From: Pararhizobium sp. IMCC21322
GTDB taxonomy: Bacteria > Pseudomonadota > Alphaproteobacteria > Rhizobiales > GCA-2746425
Reading direction: 5' to 3'
DNA length: 64,000 nucleotides
NCBI RefSeq assembly: GCF_030758295.1
Contig: NZ_CP132335.1
Location: forward strand, 4,936,412-5,000,411
The position numbers were made by a program, and so were the translations under genes. Shown here piece by piece: positions 25,273-34,027 of the stretch (position 1 is its first letter; each line of letters opens with the position of its first letter). The notes beneath the pieces are model-generated. The model worked only from the letters and a program-made list of their open reading frames with translations. It was not told the origin of the DNA and did no database searches.

Positions 25273-26811
25273 ATGAGCCGTATTCTGGCAATTGACAGTG
25301 GTCTGACTGTCACCAAGGCCGTCGTCTTCGACACGAACGGGCGACAATTAGGCGTGGCGCGTCGAAACGTGCGCCAGTTGATGCCCGGGCCGCGCCGGGT
25401 TGAACGGGACATGATGGACTTATGGCATCAGACCGCTTCGGCGATCCGCGATGTGATGGTGGCGACTGCAACCGACGCAAGCGATGTTCTGGCCGTTGCT
25501 GCCACCGCGCATGGGGATGGGCTTTACCTTCTGGACAATGAGGCGCTGCCGCTGGGAAACGGAATATTGTCCCTCGACAGCCGTGCAACGGAAATCATCA
25601 ATAACTGGCAAATATCCGGTATCGACCGGCAAAGCCTCGCCATGACGGGGCAGATGCCCCATGTCTCTGCACCGTCGGCGCTGCTGGCGTGGATGCAGCA
25701 GGAAGAGCCTGACCGTTTTGCGAAAATCGGCCACGTGATTGCCTGCAAGGATTGGCTGCGGTTTTGCCTGACGAACGCCCTTGGAACGGACCGGACCGAG
25801 GCAAGCACATCCTTCACCGATGTGCACAGTCAGAACTACTCAGACGACGCCCTTGCCCTTTTTGGTCTCAGTGCGCTGGCGCAGGCGCTTCCAGAAGTGA
25901 GCCATTCCGCAGAAATCATCGGCACAATCTCCAACGACGCCAGCAGGTTGACCGGTCTTAATCCGGGCACACCAGTGGCCGCAGGCCTGCATGATGTGAC
26001 AGCCTCAGCACTTGGCATTGGCGCGCATGAGCCCGGCATTGTCGGGATTGTCGCCGGGACATACTCGATCAATGAATGCGTCTCAACCACCCCGCTTACA
26101 GATGAGAATTGGTTCTGCAGAAACGCGGTTGATCCAGGATACTGGAACAACATGGCGATCTCTCCGGCGTCGACAACCAATTACGACTGGTTTCTGGACA
26201 CGTTCTGTGCGGCGGATCGCAAACTCGCCGAAGCAAGCGGCGAGACAATTCATGCAGCCCTTGCACCGGAGATAGACGCGGCACTGGAACGCGCTTCGTC
26301 GGCTCTCTATCACCCATATCTTTTCGGATCCCCCTTCGGAGCAGCCCCAAGTGCAAGCTTTTTTGGCCTGCGCGGCTGGCACAATCGCGGCGACGTTCTG
26401 GCAGCTTTGCTGGAAGGAATTGCCTTCAACCACCGCCAGCATATCGATGCACTGCGCGGCACATTTCCCGCTACACAAGCGCGCCTGACAGGCGGGGCAT
26501 CCCGCAATGTAACGGTCGCACAGCTTTTTGCCGATGTACTGGCAATACCGATGACAGTAACCGATACCGACGAAGCCGCCGCATGGGGGGCAGCACTTTG
26601 CGCCGGGGCCGCTGTTGGCGTGTTCGAACGCTTTGATGCAGACCCTCGGGATCTGGCTGCAACATCGAAGACCTATCATCCGCGCCCCGAACGGGTTTCA
26701 CACTATGAAGAACGTTACGCCGCCTATCTGAACCTTGCTGAAACCTTGCCGGATGCATGGCAACAACTGAATGCGCTGGAGGCACTTGGTGGCAGGGGAT
26801 CGCATGACTGA
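25273..26811 (+). CDS. FGGY carbohydrate kinase, LyxK-like
   Basis: A 512-residue FGGY kinase, paralogous to eryA but closer in motif detail to L-xylulose/3-keto-L-gulonate kinases: AHGDGLYLLDNEALPLGNGILSLDSRATEI near residues 79-108 and LTGLNPGTPVAAGLHDVTASALGIGAHE. The N-terminal ILAIDSGLTVTKAVVFD and C-terminal ARLTGGASRNVTVAQLFADVLAIPM are the standard ATPase-domain segments. Its stop overlaps the next dehydrogenase by eight bases, so the two act as a kinase-dehydrogenase pair. The substrate is not fixed by sequence; a polyol or ketose related to erythritol is likely. Confidence 0.8.
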   Translation: MSRILAIDSGLTVTKAVVFDTNGRQLGVARRNVRQLMPGPRRVERDMMDLWHQTASAIRDVMVATATDASDVLAVAATAHGDGLYLLDNEALPLGNGILSLDSRATEIINNWQISGIDRQSLAMTGQMPHVSAPSALLAWMQQEEPDRFAKIGHVIACKDWLRFCLTNALGTDRTEASTSFTDVHSQNYSDDALALFGLSALAQALPEVSHSAEIIGTISNDASRLTGLNPGTPVAAGLHDVTASALGIGAHEPGIVGIVAGTYSINECVSTTPLTDENWFCRNAVDPGYWNNMAISPASTTNYDWFLDTFCAADRKLAEASGETIHAALAPEIDAALERASSALYHPYLFGSPFGAAPSASFFGLRGWHNRGDVLAALLEGIAFNHRQHIDALRGTFPATQARLTGGASRNVTVAQLFADVLAIPMTVTDTDEAAAWGAALCAGAAVGVFERFDADPRDLAATSKTYHPRPERVSHYEERYAAYLNLAETLPDAWQQLNALEALGGRGSHD

Positions 26812-28471
26812 CACTGCCCCACATGACTATGACGTTCTGATTATCGGCGCCGGAATCAACGGTGCGGGATTGTTTCGGGATCTCTGCGAGCAAGGGTTGC
26901 GCTGTCTGATCGTCGACAAGGGCGACTTTGGATCAGGCACCAGTGCAGCACCATCACGTTTGATCCACGGTGGTCTCAAATATCTGGAAACCGGAGAATT
27001 CAGGCTGGTTGCAGAATCGACTTACGAACGAAACCTCTTGCTGCGCAACGCGCCACATCTGGTTACGCCCTTGCCGACGATCATTCCGATCTATTCCTGG
27101 ACCAATGGCATATGGCCCGCCATCCGCACCTTCTTCGGTTCCAAAACCGCACCGCGAAGCCGGGGCGCTGTTCTCATCAAAATCGGATTGAAGCTTTATG
27201 ATTTTTATGGATCCCGTGCACGCCAGATGCCCCGTCACAAAATGCTCAGCCGCAAACGTGCGCTTTCCGAAATTCCCGCCCTGAACCCCGACATAGTCGC
27301 GGTAGGAACCTATCACGATGCTGCTGTTTCAGCTCCGGAACGGCTGGTTCTTGAACTTGTTCAGGACGGTGTGGCCGCCAATGACAGCTCAGCAGCGCTG
27401 AACTGGACCAGTGTTGAAAGCCAGGTTGGCGGCGTCGTGCACTTGTCAGGACCTGAAGGCACGCGAATGGCCATTCGGCCGAAAATTGTGGTGAATGCCG
27501 CAGGACCCTGGATAGACCGGGTCAATGCCAGTCTGGGCATGAACACGTCGCTGATCGGCGGCACCAAAGGATCTCATATTCTTATTGATCATCCCGAGCT
27601 GTTGAAACAGCTCCAGGGGCGCATGATCTATTTTGAAAGCAATGACGGTCGTATCCTGCTTGTCTTTCCCTATCTGGGCAAAGCGCTGGTCGGGTCAACA
27701 GACATTCCGGACAGCGATCCGGACAATGCTGTCTGCAGCGATGATGAGACCAGCTATTTTCTGCGCAGCCTGGCTGAACTGCTGCCCGGCCTCGCATTTG
27801 ACCGCGATCAGATCGTCTATTCCTATGCCGGAATCCGCCCGCTGCCAAACTCAGAGGGCGTTGCTCCGGGCCTTATCAGTCGGGATCATTCGGCACCCTT
27901 TGAGGCTGCAGGGCCAGGCAGGCCCTTCCCGGTCATATCGCTTGTCGGCGGAAAATGGACAACCTTCCGAGCCTTTGCGGCAGATGTTGCCAATACAATC
28001 CTTGGTCATTTGGAGCATTCCCGGCGGATACAGACTGATGCACTGCCCATCGGCGGCGGGCGCGACATGCCTCAAGCCGCTGACGACCGCGCGGTATGGG
28101 TCGCCGGGCTGGCGCAACAATCCGGCGCACGCCCCGAACGGACCGCTGAATTGCTGGAGCGATACGGAACAACTGCGCTCCAGATTGGTCTTCAGGAAGG
28201 CACAGCACCTGTATTTATCGGCGCAACGACTTTCAGTGAAGCCGAGATCGGCTGGATCGCACGTAACGAAAAGGTCCAGCATCTGGAGGATGTACTTCTG
28301 CGCAGAACGCAACTCGCAATCACGGGTCAGTTAACCGAAGAGATTATCGAGCATATCTGCAAGGTCACCGGGAATGCATTGGAATGGAGCGACGCACGCC
28401 GCCAAAGCGAATTGAATTCGGCCCGCAAGACATTGGCCGAAAAGCACGGCATTGAGCTTCTGCAGAAGTAA
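26804..28471 (+). CDS. Second GlpD-like FAD-dependent dehydrogenase
   Basis: A 555-residue flavoprotein of the glycerol-3-phosphate dehydrogenase family. VLIIGAGINGAGLFRDL is the FAD motif, SRLIHGGLKYLETGEF the conserved early segment, VLVFPYLGKALVGSTD-like and SLVGGKWTTFRAFA the later ones. It is longer than EryB and closer to true GlpD in layout. Paired with the LyxK-like kinase by an eight-base overlap, it probably oxidises the kinase product (a polyol phosphate, possibly glycerol 3-phosphate or a C4-C5 analogue). It ends the polyol island. Confidence 0.82.
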   Translation: MTDTAPHDYDVLIIGAGINGAGLFRDLCEQGLRCLIVDKGDFGSGTSAAPSRLIHGGLKYLETGEFRLVAESTYERNLLLRNAPHLVTPLPTIIPIYSWTNGIWPAIRTFFGSKTAPRSRGAVLIKIGLKLYDFYGSRARQMPRHKMLSRKRALSEIPALNPDIVAVGTYHDAAVSAPERLVLELVQDGVAANDSSAALNWTSVESQVGGVVHLSGPEGTRMAIRPKIVVNAAGPWIDRVNASLGMNTSLIGGTKGSHILIDHPELLKQLQGRMIYFESNDGRILLVFPYLGKALVGSTDIPDSDPDNAVCSDDETSYFLRSLAELLPGLAFDRDQIVYSYAGIRPLPNSEGVAPGLISRDHSAPFEAAGPGRPFPVISLVGGKWTTFRAFAADVANTILGHLEHSRRIQTDALPIGGGRDMPQAADDRAVWVAGLAQQSGARPERTAELLERYGTTALQIGLQEGTAPVFIGATTFSEAEIGWIARNEKVQHLEDVLLRRTQLAITGQLTEEIIEHICKVTGNALEWSDARRQSELNSARKTLAEKHGIELLQK

Positions 28472-28836
28472 GGGCAGCGCTCTCTGCCTGCATGCGTGTA
28501 ATCCGTCACGGCTTTTCAGACAGCCTGACTGTCAAAAGCAACAAGCACTATGCCCGCTGTTGTCCGCTCGCTGCCACCAACAGTCGATGACCTTCCCTAT
28601 GCATAATTTTTTACATTCCACTTTCACCAGCCCCTGTTGTTCCCACGAACTTGGAAGCCGTGTCAGGTCCGCAGTTTCCCAATGAAAGATTCTCGGTTCA
28701 TTGAAGTTGACCGGCATCAATTCCTCGCAGGTGGCTGCAGGATATCCTGCAACGAGACATGAAGAAGAGATTTATGATCGGTGACAGGCCGTCCATCCAT
28801 GTCAGGGGCGCTTGATAGAGAGGGAGAACATGTAAA
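28472..28836. other. Gene-free spacer after the polyol island
   Basis: No gene, strong terminator or long repeat is apparent in these 365 bases. The last part, with GAGAGGGAGAA, holds the ribosome site and presumably the promoter of the small membrane protein. Confidence 0.35.
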
Positions 28837-29244
28837 ATGGCCACAACAAACTCCAGCAGCCGTGCCTTGAAGATCACCGCAGGCGTGGCAATCCTGTTCG
28901 GTGCGCTGAGCGTTTTCTCAGGTGGCCGTGTTCTGTTCGGCAGTGACGAAGCGCGCGCGGCGGTGGGCGATGCGGTGCTGTTCGTGCTTTGGTTCAATTT
29001 TCTGGCCGGGTTTGCCTATATCGTGGCTGGCATCGGGCTGTTTTTGCAGCACCGCCCGGCTATTTGGGTTTCTTTCGGCATTCTGGCTGCTACTACACTG
29101 GCGTTTTTAGCCTTCGGCAACCATGTTCTGCAAGGCGGCGCCTATGAAATGCGCACCGTCGGCGCGATGATCCTGCGCATAGGTATCTGGGCAATCATAT
29201 CAGTTGTGGCCTGGCGGCATATCGGGCAGACGCCAAGACCCTGA
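28837..29244 (+). CDS. Small four-helix membrane protein of unknown function
   Basis: A 135-residue protein with four hydrophobic segments (about residues 11-29, 45-68, 74-93 and 104-125), short loops, and no charged residues inside the helices. Not recognised as a transporter or enzyme. A good purine-rich ribosome site precedes it. It stands alone between the polyol island and an amino-acid transporter. Confidence 0.65.
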   Translation: MATTNSSSRALKITAGVAILFGALSVFSGGRVLFGSDEARAAVGDAVLFVLWFNFLAGFAYIVAGIGLFLQHRPAIWVSFGILAATTLAFLAFGNHVLQGGAYEMRTVGAMILRIGIWAIISVVAWRHIGQTPRP

Positions 29245-29567
29245 TGCGATCAACCCTCGATCCTCTTGCTCGCCATCCGGCAGATCACGGGAACGCCTCC
29301 AAGAAAAGATCATCCAGAAGATTCGAACTCTGTCCCGGCAGGTCTCCAATTTGCATTTCATAGCTGGAAATCGGCGCAAAAACGCAGGAAGGAGCCGTCT
29401 CTATTCAATCACTTTCGAGGTAACTTATCTGTTGACCAGATTTTAACGATGATTTGTTCTGCCCACCGCACGTCTCTGGTTGCCTTTGTTCCTGTGTACA
29501 CTGGACTCTGGCGCGCCAATTCGGCAACACTCGCATTTGAACAATCAGTCCAGATAAGGAGAGCAAA
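29245..29567. other. Spacer before the amino-acid transporter operon
   Basis: These 323 bases hold no supported gene. AAGGAGAGCAAA at the right end is the ribosome site of the binding-protein gene. No clear palindrome was seen. Confidence 0.35.
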
Positions 29568-30407
29568 ATGTCGTCATTTCAGCTGAAGGCTTTTGGGTTT
29601 GGTACCGTGCTGGCAGCAATTGCGGCCCTAAGCACACCAACCTATGCGATGGAAACCTGCGCAACCGGCAAAACAATTACGGAAGGCAAGCTGACAATTG
29701 CGACCGGAAACCCGGCTTACTATCCTTGGGTGCATGATGATACGCCGGAAAGCGGCAAAGGGTTTGAGGCAGCTGTCGGCTATGCCGTGGCTGACAAAAT
29801 GGGCTTTGCCAAAGATGATGTAATTTGGGTGCGCACATCCTTTGACGAAGCAATTCAGCCCGGCGCGAAAAGTTTCGACTTCAATATGCAGCAATATTCA
29901 ATCACAGAAGAGCGCGAGAGAGTTGTTGATTTTTCCGCCCCCTATTATGCAGCGCCCGCCGCGATTTTAGTTCGTCAGAAGACCGTTGATGCCGGTTTGA
30001 AGCCAGAAATGGCGGCACTCAAAGCTCTTAAATGGGGTGTCGCGCAAGCAACAACAGCCTTGCCGGTTGTCACACAAACCATCCAGCCGGAAAGCGATCC
30101 TCTGTTTTACGATGATACGGCCAATGCGGTTGCTGCCATGCAAGCAGACCAGATTGATGCTGCAATCTTCGATTTGCCGACAGCGCTCTATCTGTCTGCC
30201 GTTGTCCTGGAAGACGGTGTGGTGCTGGGCCAGTTTCCCGCAGCGCAGTCGGACAATCCTGACCAGTTCGGCATGTTGATGGCTGATGGCAACCCGATCA
30301 AGGAATGCGTTAATGAAGCACTGGCGGAACTGAAAACAGATGGCTCTCTGACCGCAATTGAGGCGGAATGGTTGCAGGCTGCGACCAATGTCCCACTCGT
30401 TAAATAG
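29568..30407 (+). CDS. Amino-acid-type ABC transporter substrate-binding protein
   Basis: A 279-residue periplasmic binding protein of family 3 (SBP_bac_3) with a signal peptide (to about STPTYA, residue 27). LTIATGNPAYYPWVHDD is the first-strand motif, FDFNMQQYSITEERERVVDFSAPYY is the characteristic central signature, and DAAIFDLPTALYLSAVV the second-lobe motif. It should bind a polar amino acid or similar compound for the permease and ATPase that follow directly; the ligand cannot be read from the sequence. Confidence 0.85.
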   Translation: MSSFQLKAFGFGTVLAAIAALSTPTYAMETCATGKTITEGKLTIATGNPAYYPWVHDDTPESGKGFEAAVGYAVADKMGFAKDDVIWVRTSFDEAIQPGAKSFDFNMQQYSITEERERVVDFSAPYYAAPAAILVRQKTVDAGLKPEMAALKALKWGVAQATTALPVVTQTIQPESDPLFYDDTANAVAAMQADQIDAAIFDLPTALYLSAVVLEDGVVLGQFPAAQSDNPDQFGMLMADGNPIKECVNEALAELKTDGSLTAIEAEWLQAATNVPLVK

Positions 30408-30418
30408 CAGCTGCCATT

Positions 30419-31228
30419 TTGAACAGACGTGAAGCATATGAGGCCCGCCAAAAGAAGCGGGCCTTAATAATTGCGACAATCAGCACGCTGCTTGTCGTCG
30501 CAATTGTCGTTATTTTTGTGCCCATGGCGCCGGGCTGGGAGCAGGTCAAGAAGAGTTTCTTTTCCGGCGAGATTTTTGTCCGTAGCTTTCCAAAAATGGC
30601 GAATGCATTTTTGCTGAATATTGCAATCTTTGCATGGTCGGCGCCATTGGTTGCTATCGTTGGCTTGCTCATCGCCCTTGCGCGATCAGTGCGGTCCCCT
30701 GCTTTGTTCCCATTGCGCATATTTGGTGCAGCCTATGTGGATATCTTCCGCGGGCTTCCGGTCGTCCTTGTCATTTATCTGATCGGATTTGGCATTCCTG
30801 GCCTTGGCCTCCCGCGTCCCTATAACAGTCCTTACATCTGGGGCACGGTGGCGCTGGTGCTGACCTATTCAGCCTATGTCGCGGAGATATTGCGCTCTGG
30901 CATTGAAAGTGTGCACGCAAGCCAACGGGCAGCAGGCCTTTCCTTAGGGATGAGCGAGCGCGCCGTCATGCGCGATATCGTGTTGCCACAGGCGATCCGC
31001 CGCGTCGTCCCCGCCAATATGAATATGCTGATCGCAATGCAAAAAGACGTGGCGCTGCTCAGCTTTATCGGACCCGTGGAAATTTTGCGCCAAGCCGGTA
31101 TTTTCAAAAGCCTGTTTGCCAATTTCACGCCCTATGTGGTTGCAGCGGCAATTTTTCTGGTCGTAACAATCCCGGCAACGCGTTACGCGGATTACTTGAT
31201 GAACAGGCAGCGTGATGCTCGAAGCTAA
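30419..31228 (+). CDS. Amino-acid-type ABC transporter permease
   Basis: A 269-residue permease of the HisMQ family with about five or six membrane segments. [16 protein letters not shown] and [30 protein letters not shown] are the canonical loops that contact the ATPase. The only sensible start is TTG at 30419, since the next in-frame ATG lies beyond the first hydrophobic helix. A single permease gene implies a homodimer. It starts 11 bases after the binding-protein stop and overlaps the ATPase gene. Confidence 0.85.
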   Translation: MNRREAYEARQKKRALIIATISTLLVVAIVVIFVPMAPGWEQVKKSFFSGEIFVRSFPKMANAFLLNIAIFAWSAPLVAIVGLLIALARSVRSPALFPLRIFGAAYVDIFRGLPVVLVIYLIGFGIPGLGLPRPYNSPYIWGTVALVLTYSAYVAEILRSGIESVHASQRAAGLSLGMSERAVMRDIVLPQAIRRVVPANMNMLIAMQKDVALLSFIGPVEILRQAGIFKSLFANFTPYVVAAAIFLVVTIPATRYADYLMNRQRDARS

Positions 31229-31958
31229 ACCGAAATTACGCATGCGGGGTGTGGTCAAGAACTTTGGCGAACATGCGGTGTTACGTGGCATCGATCTGAC
31301 TGTCGGTGAGGGCGAGATGGTGTGCCTGATTGGCGCATCGGGTTCCGGAAAATCTACCCTGTTGCGTTGTCTCAACGGCTTGGAACCGGTGGATGATGGC
31401 GAGATTTTCCTGGATAGTCTCGACATTGCAGAACCCGGCCTTGATCTTGGTCCGGTGCGTCAACGCATCGGCATTGTGTTTCAAAGCTTCAATCTGTTTC
31501 CGCATATGAACGCACTGGAAAATGTGCTGCTCGCCCCGCGCCGCGTACTTGGCAAAACCAAAGACCAGATGATGGGTGAAGCGGAAGCGCTGTTTACACG
31601 CTTCGGCTTGGCTGCACATATGCACAAATACCCCGATCAGCTTTCCGGCGGTCAACAGCAACGGGTGGCAATCATCCGCGCGCTGGCAATGAAGCCGGAA
31701 GTCATGCTGTTTGATGAAGTCACCTCAGCGCTCGACCCGGAACTGGTGGGCGAGGTTCTGGATGTCCTGCGCACCCTGCAAGCGGAGGGCATGACAATGA
31801 TTTTAGCAACCCACGAAATGCGCTTTGCCCGCGATGTCGCTGATCGAATTTGCTTTATGGATGCCGGCATAATGCTGGAAGAAGGCACGCCCGACATCAT
31901 TTTCTCCGCACCCAAAAACGAGCGCACAAAAGCATTTCTGAAGAGTATATTGGTTTAG
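31215..31958 (+). CDS. Amino-acid-type ABC transporter ATP-binding protein
   Basis: A 247-residue ATPase of the GlnQ/HisP class with Walker [10 protein letters not shown], signature [11 protein letters not shown], Walker [17 protein letters not shown] and the switch His in ATHEM. It overlaps the permease gene by 14 bases. GTG at 31212 is an alternative start. Confidence 0.87.
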   Translation: MLEAKPKLRMRGVVKNFGEHAVLRGIDLTVGEGEMVCLIGASGSGKSTLLRCLNGLEPVDDGEIFLDSLDIAEPGLDLGPVRQRIGIVFQSFNLFPHMNALENVLLAPRRVLGKTKDQMMGEAEALFTRFGLAAHMHKYPDQLSGGQQQRVAIIRALAMKPEVMLFDEVTSALDPELVGEVLDVLRTLQAEGMTMILATHEMRFARDVADRICFMDAGIMLEEGTPDIIFSAPKNERTKAFLKSILV

Positions 31959-32060
31959 AATTTGTGGCGGCTTTGCGAATGAATTTGCCCTGAGCGAAGG
32001 TCAATTTTGCTTGTAATCACGAGACCTTTTCACAAGAGCATTGAGTGTGTCGTTTGACGA

Positions 32061-33005
32061 ATGATGACAGGAGACAAGCATTTGAGCTTTGAAGCAATTG
32101 GGAAACCCGCTCACGCGCGGATGATTGATTATTTCGCAATTTGGGTGCGCTCTACATTCCTCCAGGGACCAAGCAGGAGAACTTACACGCTCGTCGGTGG
32201 CGCAGTTGTGCTCTGGGCAAGTTGGCCTGCGCTCGCCACAATCGCCTTTCCAGCACCACCATTTCTGGTTTTGGGTTGTTCGGCTTTGGTTGGTTTCATT
32301 TTTTCATATCTTTTGGCTGTCCGGCAAAACCAGACGAAGACATTCTTTTCTGTTCGTCTCAGAACGATGGTGTTTGTTGCGGTTGGATTAATGGGGAACA
32401 ATGCGTTCTATCTTGCTGCAATATCGCGAATAGGCCCTGCCGAAGCGAATGTCGTGCACTACCTTTGGCCAGTCTTCCTTGTTGCATTGGCCTCCATTCT
32501 CCACCGCCGCTCTCCGTCTCTGCTTCAGACCATCGGAATTGCGCTGGGATTTTGCGGTGTTGCGGTTGCTCTGTCTCCACAAATGGGCACCAGCCTTGAT
32601 CTTCTTGGGGTCCTCCTCGGTGCATCGGGCGCGCTTACATTCGCGGTCTATTCTGTCGGAAGATCGTTCGCACGTGTTGAGACCAATGTAGTGGGACCTT
32701 CACTTGCTTTAGCCGGGATGGGTGCGTTGATTGCTCACGCCGTATTCGAGCCGCTTTATTGGCCAACGAGTGGTCAATGGGCTGCAATTGTACTTATGGG
32801 CATTGGGCCTTTCACCGTAGCAAACATTTTCTGGGACAAGGCCACCCGCGCGGGATCGGCCGCAACAATATCAAGTCTGGCTTTTCTGACGCCTCTGGTG
32901 GCGATAACACTGCTTGCGGTCTTGGGACTGGGCGCAGTCACAGCGGCGACCGTTGCGGGTGCGCTTCTTGCTATCATTGGAGCCTTTTTGAGCTCCCGTT
33001 CTTAG
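32061..33005 (+). CDS. DMT-family (EamA-like) membrane transporter
   Basis: A 314-residue protein with about ten membrane segments in two EamA-like halves: GNNAFYLAAISRIGPAEANVVHYLWPVFL in the first and NIFWDKATRAGSAATISSLAFLTPLVA in the second. The family exports amino acids and other small metabolites. An unusually long N-terminal tail of about 45 residues precedes the first helix, so a later start is possible. It follows the amino-acid importer but after a 100-base gap, so co-transcription is not certain. Confidence 0.8.
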   Translation: MMTGDKHLSFEAIGKPAHARMIDYFAIWVRSTFLQGPSRRTYTLVGGAVVLWASWPALATIAFPAPPFLVLGCSALVGFIFSYLLAVRQNQTKTFFSVRLRTMVFVAVGLMGNNAFYLAAISRIGPAEANVVHYLWPVFLVALASILHRRSPSLLQTIGIALGFCGVAVALSPQMGTSLDLLGVLLGASGALTFAVYSVGRSFARVETNVVGPSLALAGMGALIAHAVFEPLYWPTSGQWAAIVLMGIGPFTVANIFWDKATRAGSAATISSLAFLTPLVAITLLAVLGLGAVTAATVAGALLAIIGAFLSSRS

Positions 33006-33054
33006 GAACGAGCATTGAAAAGAATTGCCCTGCTGAATGTCGCCCGCAGCCCCA

Positions 33055-33074
33055 CGTTCCCATCATTGGGAACG
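33055..33074. terminator. Hairpin between convergent transporter and dehydrogenase genes
   Basis: CGTTCCCA-TCAT-TGGGAACG is a perfect 8-bp inverted repeat in the 98-base gap between convergent genes. There is no T run, so it may be a weak or Rho-assisted terminator. Confidence 0.4.
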
Positions 33075-33103
33075 CGGGACAGACAGTATGAACGCGGAAG
33101 GCA

Positions 33104-34027
33104 TCAGAACTGGAAAGGCGCGACCGTCTTCCGCTTCCCGAGCGCACAGGCATCACAGACGTGGATCATTGGTGCCAGATCAACATCACTTTGGCCTGTT
33201 TCAAGCAACTTGGTCATACGGTTGTAAAGATTTGCATATTCGTGGTCCGAGCCTTCCACAACCATCTGCCCATCGATAGAAACCTGCGCACCACCAGCTG
33301 AAAGCTTCATGGAACCGTCATTTGTTTCTATGTCGATATCCCAAGTCTGAGGCCCCTCCTGCCGCCAGTCAAACACTGCATTCATCGGCGCAGCATCCGG
33401 ATTTGCAAAATTCAAATCAGCAGCAATTGGTGTGTCCCGATTGTCCGGATATTCCAAAACAGCATCTGCCAGATGCACCTGATAAGGTAGAATTTCCGTC
33501 ATGATCGACAGGGCGTTGATACCAGGGTCAAACACGCCCAGACCGCCCGGCTCCCAAATCCATTCCTGCCCCGGGTGCCAGCGTCTGACATCCTCTTTCC
33601 AGGTGATTTGAAAACGCTTTATAGTGCGCTTAGCAAGCCACGTCTTGGCCGCTGGCACACCATCGGCATAGCGCGAATGCCAAGTGGCAAACAGCGTGAC
33701 GCCATTCTGCCTGGCGAGACGCTCAAGCGTGTAGCATTCAGCAAGGCTCTGTCCGGGCGGCTTTTCCAGCATCACATGACGGCCTGCTTCCAGCGCCTTG
33801 CGTGCGTAATCAAAACGTGGCTGCGGCGGGATTGAAAGCGAGATAACCTCTATGTCAGGCCGCTTGGCCAGCAACTCATCAATGGTCGAAAAGTGCTCCA
33901 CACCATCAACGGATGCATTTCGGCTGACAGTGGCAGCCAGTTCCCACGCATCATCAGCTGCTATGGACGGAATATGCTGGTCTCGGGCAATTTTCCCGAT
34001 TCCAACAAGAGCTACTTTGCGGCTCAT
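33104..34027 (-). CDS. L-arabinose/D-galactose 1-dehydrogenase (Gfo/Idh/MocA family)
   Basis: A 307-residue NAD(P)-dependent oxidoreductase. VALVGIGKIARDQHIPSI is the Rossmann start, and HVMLEKPPGQSLAECYTLE has the EKPPG motif typical of aldose 1-dehydrogenases in this family; WEPGGLGVFDPGINALSIM is the conserved central segment. By family and neighbours it oxidises L-arabinose or D-galactose to the 1,4-lactone. The start overlaps the dehydratase stop as TGATG and is preceded by AGGA. A lactonase and the ketoglutarate semialdehyde dehydrogenase are not in the window. Confidence 0.8.
   Translation of the reverse strand: MSRKVALVGIGKIARDQHIPSIAADDAWELAATVSRNASVDGVEHFSTIDELLAKRPDIEVISLSIPPQPRFDYARKALEAGRHVMLEKPPGQSLAECYTLERLARQNGVTLFATWHSRYADGVPAAKTWLAKRTIKRFQITWKEDVRRWHPGQEWIWEPGGLGVFDPGINALSIMTEILPYQVHLADAVLEYPDNRDTPIAADLNFANPDAAPMNAVFDWRQEGPQTWDIDIETNDGSMKLSAGGAQVSIDGQMVVEGSDHEYANLYNRMTKLLETGQSDVDLAPMIHVCDACALGKRKTVAPFQF

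Noticed and set aside
27633-28334. Long plus-strand frame inside the second GlpD-like gene
   Set aside because: Shadow of the dehydrogenase frame, without motifs or start signals.
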